DNA of 45,306 nt from a virus: IMG/VR virus record IMGVR_UViG_3300030116_002552, positions 1 to 45,306 of that record; one strand, written 5' to 3'. Positions 40,667 through 45,306 of the stretch are shown here, in pieces. The notes under the pieces were generated by a model, which saw only the letters and a program-made list of their open reading frames with translations, did no database searches and was not told the DNA's origin. Position 1 is the first letter of the stretch. Every line of letters starts with the position of its first letter. The position numbers were made by a program, and so were the translations under genes.

Positions 40667-41985
40667 TGAAACGTAATAAAAAGAAAAATAAGTATATGAG
40701 CAGGTACCAGGCTGGAGGACCTGTTGTAATTGGTGGTAACACTCAGCAAGATATGGCAAGAGCGATAGCAATGCAACAAGCTAAGATGGATTCTACTCAA
40801 TTTGTAAATGCTACAGGTATAAATACAGGAAAAACTCCGTCAGTTAATGCAATGTATAATGCGACTGCTAATTTAAGTCCTGCAAGATTTAATAACTTAA
40901 TGGCTTTAATGAATAAAAAGCCTACACAAGTTAAACAATCTGGGGGTATGTATGGTGACAATCAATTGCCAGCAGGTTTAGGATCTACAGCAATGACTGT
41001 ATATCAAGAAAGTAATCCTATAGTACAAGAACAAAGAGAAAGAGCTGTACAACAAGAAGCTCAAAACATTAAACAAGAAGGAGTAGAATTAGGACGAGAA
41101 CTTCAAGCGGATGAGCAACAAGCTCAAATAGATATTGCAAAAGCAGGACAAGGAACAGCCAAGTTTGATACTGCAGTAAGTATGGGAGTTGAAGGTATTA
41201 AAGGTTTAGATAAGCTTGGTGCATTCGATAATATGAAGAAAAAGTTAGCAGAAAAAGCAGCTGAAAAAGCTGCAAAAGAATTAGCAGCAAAACAAGCTGC
41301 TAAACTAGCTGCATCAGATATTACTACAGAAGCAGGTAAACAACTTTTAGGTGAAGCTACTTTAAAAACTGGATTACAACAAGCAGCTCCTGGAGCAATG
41401 CCTAAGATAGGAGTTACAGGAATTCAATCTGCAAGTCAACAAGCTCTTAAATCTGGTACTACAGAATTAGCTAAAGCAGGCGCTCAAGAGGCAGCTAAAT
41501 CAGGATTAATAGCTGGTTCTGTAAATCCAAATGCAGCTGCAATGGTTGCTAATATTGGTGGTAAAGCTATTAGAATGGCATCAGACGATCAAGATGCTAC
41601 TACATGGAATGCAGGTGAAGTAACAGGTGATGTTCTTGGTAGTATGGGAGAATATGCAGGATATGGAGCAATGGTTGGTTCTTTCTTTCCTGGGCCAGGA
41701 AATTTAATAGGAGCTGGTGTAGGTGCTGCTGTTGGTGCAACTAAAGCTGCTGCACAGGGATTAGTTAGACGTAAAAAGGCTAGAGAGGAAAAAAGGAAAG
41801 CAGAAGAACTGAAAGCTAAAAAAGTACAAGAGTTTAATAAAGAAGCTAGAGAAGATATAGCTACGAGAAGAGCTATAGCACAAGCTGGAGCACTTAGACA
41901 GAAAACTTATTCTGGATATGATTTAGGTAGAAACGTTTCTTACAAGTTTGGAGGATATAACCCAATGCCAAGATACGCGGCGTAA
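40666..41985 (+). CDS. Internal/ejected-type protein with N-terminal YQAGG motif, 439 aa
   Basis: Residues 1-13 are very basic, then Y14-Q-A-G-G18 occurs; K90-Q-S-G-G94 is a second copy. Residues 110-390 are helical and Ala/Gln/Glu/Lys-rich. A Gly/Ala-rich hydrophobic stretch (VGSFFPGPGNLIGAGVGAAVGATKAAAQG, about 341-369) looks like a membrane-inserting or glycine-zipper segment. The C-terminus returns to basic and Gly. This composition suits a pore-forming ejected core protein. Position after the neck protein fits the cargo region of crAss-like phages. Role inferred. Confidence 0.6.
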   Translation: MKRNKKKNKYMSRYQAGGPVVIGGNTQQDMARAIAMQQAKMDSTQFVNATGINTGKTPSVNAMYNATANLSPARFNNLMALMNKKPTQVKQSGGMYGDNQLPAGLGSTAMTVYQESNPIVQEQRERAVQQEAQNIKQEGVELGRELQADEQQAQIDIAKAGQGTAKFDTAVSMGVEGIKGLDKLGAFDNMKKKLAEKAAEKAAKELAAKQAAKLAASDITTEAGKQLLGEATLKTGLQQAAPGAMPKIGVTGIQSASQQALKSGTTELAKAGAQEAAKSGLIAGSVNPNAAAMVANIGGKAIRMASDDQDATTWNAGEVTGDVLGSMGEYAGYGAMVGSFFPGPGNLIGAGVGAAVGATKAAAQGLVRRKKAREEKRKAEELKAKKVQEFNKEAREDIATRRAIAQAGALRQKTYSGYDLGRNVSYKFGGYNPMPRYAA

Positions 41986-41996
41986 AATAGATTATT

Positions 41997-44474
41997 ATGT
42001 TTAGAAAAAAGTTTATAGATAGATTACGCGATAAATATCAGACTGGTGGCAGCAGAATTGATAATACTAGAGTTTTACCAGGTATTGTTCCTAAAGTATT
42101 AAATTTAAGTGAAAACGATATACAGAATATACAACAACTAGCAGAATCAAAAAAACATACTGGAAATGTAGATATGGCTACTAAACTTGCTTTAGGAAGA
42201 CCTTCGTCTGGAGCAGAGTTTATTCAACTACGAAAATTTATGAATAATCCAGAAGCATTTCAATATAAAAATACTATTTCAGAAGATAATTTATTAGAAC
42301 TATATAAGCAAGCAGATAGAACTAGACTTATTAGTCCTAACTATTCTGAAAAAACTGATGCTGCTTCAAAAAGATTTGATCGTCCTGTAGAAGGTATTCA
42401 ACCAATGTCTCAAAAAGAATTTAGAAATATTGTAGATAAAAAACAAACAGGTGGGGTTCCTGCATCATTGCAAAATATGCCTAGACCTAATATACCAATG
42501 CCTACTAATCAAGAAGTTATAAAACCAAAAATACCTAGTGCAACTGATAATGTAATATCAGCTACTTCCGATTTTTTAACAAAATCAGGTATAAAAAAAT
42601 ATGCAAAAAAAGGTTTAGTTCAAGGTGCTAAATTTTTAAGAGCTGGAGTAGCTGCTGCAAAACCATTATTAGGAACAATAGCTTTAGTTGATCCTACAAA
42701 AGATGCTAGTAGTATGCCTGCTCTATATGGTACTGGTGCAGCGGGTGACCCGACTAGTATGAATAAATACTCTGGTAAAGTATACCAAAAAGGTGGTACT
42801 ATGGGTTCTAATACTTTACCCTCAGCTATGTTACCAGGTAGAGCTGGAACAGGTGTAGGTAGTAATACAATGAGTTCTGCAGAAGCTTTAACAATACAAA
42901 GACTTCAAGAACAAGCAGAAATGCAAAAACAACAAGAAGCTATGGATAATTTAGCTAGTATAGTTGGCACAACCAAAAGACAAATGGGTGGAGCAGTTGA
43001 TTTACCAGGCGGTAGTGTAGAGCCTATACCAGGTAGTGATGCTGTAGAATTTAAAGGTCAAACGCATGACGAAGGTGGTATTATGATGGACCCACAAACA
43101 GAGGTAGAGGATGGAGAAACTATGGATCAAGTCACTATGGCTAAAAAAGGCGGTAAGCGTGATTATTTCTTTTCTTCATATCTTAAAAAAGGGGGCGTAT
43201 CGTTTGCAGATATGCATAAACAAATATTACAAATGGGTGGAAGCCAAGAAGACATAGACGCGTTAGCTAAAGAACAAGAAAAAGCAGCAGGTAGAAATCC
43301 TGATACTGTAAAAGCAAAACATGGGGGAGCAAAAACACTAAACAAAGTATCTAAAGAATTAGCAAAAGCTTCTAAAATGCATAAAGCACAGTCTGTTAAA
43401 ATTGCAGACCTTGTAGACCATATGGATAAAAAACAAGGAGGAGGATTTTTTGGAGAGCCTGTTAATATTACTACATTAGAAGAGCAAGCTAAGTTAGATA
43501 GTGAGGGCGGTTATGTAACACCTACTCCTGCACAAATTGAGTATGACAGAAGTATAACTATGGATATGTTAAATAATCCTGAAGAGTATGGATTAGATGA
43601 CGATATAGAAATAAATGAAGAAGAAGAAAATGTAGAAGATCCAATTGTAGAAGTATATAAAGCTCAGCAACAACAGAAAAAAGATCTTATGGATAAAGCT
43701 AGAAAGAAAGCAGCTAGAGGTAAAGGTACTCCTACAGAAGCATATATAGGTATGGGAGCTCAAGCAATTCCTGCATTGTATGCGTTTTTACATAAACAAA
43801 AACCACCACAAGAAGTAAGTTTTACTAAAGGTTTTACAGGTGATGTAAGAGCAGGTAGAATAAAAGCTCAAAAATTAGACAGAGTAAATTACAATGCAGA
43901 AAGATCTGCAGCGGATGCAGACAAAAGATCTTTTGATAGATTTATTGAAACATCTGGCGGAGGTCCTGCTAATGTAATTAATAGATTAGCAATGCATAGT
44001 AAGAACCTAAGAGCTAAAATGGCTATTACTGCTGCAGAAACTAAAGCTAATACTGCAATTGCAAACCAAGAAGCTGCTATGGCTCAACAGGCTGAAACAC
44101 AAAACGTTGCCAACGCATTAAGAGCTGCTCAATTTAGCGCTCAAATGAATAGAGCTGAAGCTGCAAGAAGAGATCAAGTAGAAGCAATAAATGTTGCAGC
44201 TAGAAACAAATTCCAAGCAGATCAAGAGCTTAATAGAATGAATGCTCTTAGCGCACTAGGACAAGGTGTTGCAGGGTCTATGGGTGATATAATGGCTTAT
44301 AAATCTCAAGAGCGTATGGCAGAGGCTATAGGCTCTGAAGGAATATACCAAAGAGATATAATGAGAAACTATATTGCAAGACAAGCTCAAAAAGATGGTA
44401 TTCCAGGAATTTGTGAGTCTGGAAAATGTACTGATGATCAGTTAAACGAGTTTGTTGCTAATATAAAATTTTAA
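41997..44474 (+). CDS. Large protein with five QxGG motifs and a GGI-rich core, 825 aa
   Basis: Residues 1-13 are a basic leader, with Y14-Q-T-G-G18, then K149-Q-T-G-G153, Y263-Q-K-G-G267, R328-Q-M-G-G332 and L411-Q-M-G-G415. A conserved-looking core follows RQMGG: DLPGGSVEPIPGSDAVEFKG, THDEGGIMMDPQTEVEDGET and DYFFSSYLKKGG. I recall this from proteins of many Bacteroidota phages. The C-terminal 250 residues are helical and Ala/Gln-rich, as in ejected or internal virion proteins (AQFSAQMNRAEAARRDQVEA). It starts 11 bp after the previous gene. Likely packaged with, or ejected before, the genome; possibly processed at QxGG sites. Function is unproved. Confidence 0.65.
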   Translation: MFRKKFIDRLRDKYQTGGSRIDNTRVLPGIVPKVLNLSENDIQNIQQLAESKKHTGNVDMATKLALGRPSSGAEFIQLRKFMNNPEAFQYKNTISEDNLLELYKQADRTRLISPNYSEKTDAASKRFDRPVEGIQPMSQKEFRNIVDKKQTGGVPASLQNMPRPNIPMPTNQEVIKPKIPSATDNVISATSDFLTKSGIKKYAKKGLVQGAKFLRAGVAAAKPLLGTIALVDPTKDASSMPALYGTGAAGDPTSMNKYSGKVYQKGGTMGSNTLPSAMLPGRAGTGVGSNTMSSAEALTIQRLQEQAEMQKQQEAMDNLASIVGTTKRQMGGAVDLPGGSVEPIPGSDAVEFKGQTHDEGGIMMDPQTEVEDGETMDQVTMAKKGGKRDYFFSSYLKKGGVSFADMHKQILQMGGSQEDIDALAKEQEKAAGRNPDTVKAKHGGAKTLNKVSKELAKASKMHKAQSVKIADLVDHMDKKQGGGFFGEPVNITTLEEQAKLDSEGGYVTPTPAQIEYDRSITMDMLNNPEEYGLDDDIEINEEEENVEDPIVEVYKAQQQQKKDLMDKARKKAARGKGTPTEAYIGMGAQAIPALYAFLHKQKPPQEVSFTKGFTGDVRAGRIKAQKLDRVNYNAERSAADADKRSFDRFIETSGGGPANVINRLAMHSKNLRAKMAITAAETKANTAIANQEAAMAQQAETQNVANALRAAQFSAQMNRAEAARRDQVEAINVAARNKFQADQELNRMNALSALGQGVAGSMGDIMAYKSQERMAEAIGSEGIYQRDIMRNYIARQAQKDGIPGICESGKCTDDQLNEFVANIKF

Positions 44475-44477
44475 CTA

Positions 44478-45306
44478 ATGGCTAAGTACGAATTACCACA
44501 ATACCAGTCTATGTATGTAGACCCTCAATCTGTAGCAATTAATACAGAGTTGAGACAAAGATTTGTTGACTCTTTTGCAGCTGATGATACTTTACAGGCT
44601 ACTGTAGATGGTATGGAAGTTGCAGACTTTGATGGAGATATAAATAGAAAGAACCAGCTAGCAGATCAGTATAACGAGCAAATAAGAGCTAGAGCTGAGC
44701 GAGGCGATTATGAAACTTTAGGTATGTCTATTAGTAGAGATGCTAGAAATTTTATTAAAGACTATACTCCTTTACAGCGTAACAAAGAGCAATACGATAA
44801 TTATATTAAAACAATTGGAGAAGCTGAAAAGCTAGGTGCAGGTAAGCCAGGTGGAATAGATTCTTCAACAGCAGCAAAATTAAAAAAATATGCTGTCCAT
44901 AATTATGACGGATTAGAGTATGATGAAAATGGTAATTTAAATAGAGAGTCTTATTTTAGTGCTCCTGGGTTTGTAGGAGAAGTTAACGAGTATGAGTTAA
45001 TTAAAGACGAAATGGCTGACGTAGTTGCTAGACAAGATCCTAAAAACTTAGGATTTGAAGTACCTTTAGACAGTCAAGGAAAAGCTATTATAGAAAATGG
45101 TATTATTAATGGTGTTCCTAGATATTGGATGACAACTAAAAATGGTCGTGAATATATAGATGATGACTTAGTAAAAAATGTTACAAATAGAGTTTTAAAT
45201 AGGGCAGATGTAAAAGGAGCTTTTAATCAAAGAGCCTTACTTGATACATATATGTATGATGAAATTGTAGATGATCAAGGAACTACAGCGGCTCAAGTAC
45301 AGTTAG
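44478..45306 (+). CDS. Partial structural/internal virion protein (runs off window)
   Basis: Starts at ATG 44478, 3 bp after the previous stop, and stays open to the window end (276 codons seen). It begins MAKYELPQYQSMYVDPQSVA and continues with helical stretches (TELRQRFVDSFAADDTLQAT, NRKNQLADQYNEQIRARAE). I recall similar N-termini (KYELPxYQSMYVD) in large virion or cargo proteins downstream of neck genes in related phages. It has no signal peptide or membrane segment in the visible part. Probably very large in full. Confidence 0.65.
   Translation, partial: MAKYELPQYQSMYVDPQSVAINTELRQRFVDSFAADDTLQATVDGMEVADFDGDINRKNQLADQYNEQIRARAERGDYETLGMSISRDARNFIKDYTPLQRNKEQYDNYIKTIGEAEKLGAGKPGGIDSSTAAKLKKYAVHNYDGLEYDENGNLNRESYFSAPGFVGEVNEYELIKDEMADVVARQDPKNLGFEVPLDSQGKAIIENGIINGVPRYWMTTKNGREYIDDDLVKNVTNRVLNRADVKGAFNQRALLDTYMYDEIVDDQGTTAAQVQL

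Overview
The window looks like the packaging and virion-structure arm of a tailed phage infecting a Bacteroidota bacterium, probably a marine flavobacterium. This rests on AT-rich DNA, promoter boxes of the Bacteroidota type (TAnnTTTG), three signal peptides with Gln at or next to the predicted mature N-terminus, and a secreted protein ending in a type IX secretion (T9SS) sorting domain. Nearly all genes are rightward and tightly packed. The order is TerL, portal, internal protein, scaffold, major capsid, then a fibre/lysis block, ring/neck proteins, a giant P22-gp10-like neck protein and large QxGG-motif proteins. It resembles a crAss-like or P22-like podovirus. That placement comes from recalled families, not a search.

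Layout. (1) 1-450: a leftward 78-aa gene with its own terminator. (2) 450-1083: a rightward promoter, a 44-aa basic protein, a second promoter and about 350 nt of non-coding DNA with many perfect complementary segments, probably a structured RNA or long leader. (3) 1084-3701: SET-domain protein, GroES-like co-chaperonin, winged-helix protein, zinc-ribbon protein, HU-like protein and small unknowns. (4) 3671-15778: TerL, portal, transglycosylase-like internal protein, scaffold candidate, major capsid protein and likely ring and decoration proteins. Hairpins follow the capsid gene and the decoration pair. (5) 15852-32116: host-contact and lysis block with a 1588-aa Cys-repeat virion protein, two Gly-rich fibres, exported proteins, membrane proteins, a 1053-aa T9SS-type protein with 22 Cys-rich repeats, a DUF5675-like protein and a 3TM holin. 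(6) 32113-45306: ring/neck proteins, a possible second HU-like protein, a DUF6321-like protein, a 1881-aa neck protein and large proteins with YQxGG motifs. The last gene runs off the window.

How it works together. TerL pumps DNA through the portal into a capsid built with the scaffold candidate. Ring/adaptor proteins and the giant neck protein close the portal, and fibres contact the host. The 8006-9544, 40666-41985 and 41997-44474 products are plausible internal or ejected proteins. Transcription seems to start from a few promoters and to be damped, not stopped, after the capsid and decoration genes.

Most notable: the unrecognised RNA-like region 725-1080; a phage-encoded T9SS substrate whose Cys repeat also occurs in a probable tail protein of the same phage; the recurrent [aromatic/basic]-Q-x-G-G motif, at residues 14-18 of two adjacent proteins; and an exported thioredoxin fold with both active-site Cys replaced by Asn.
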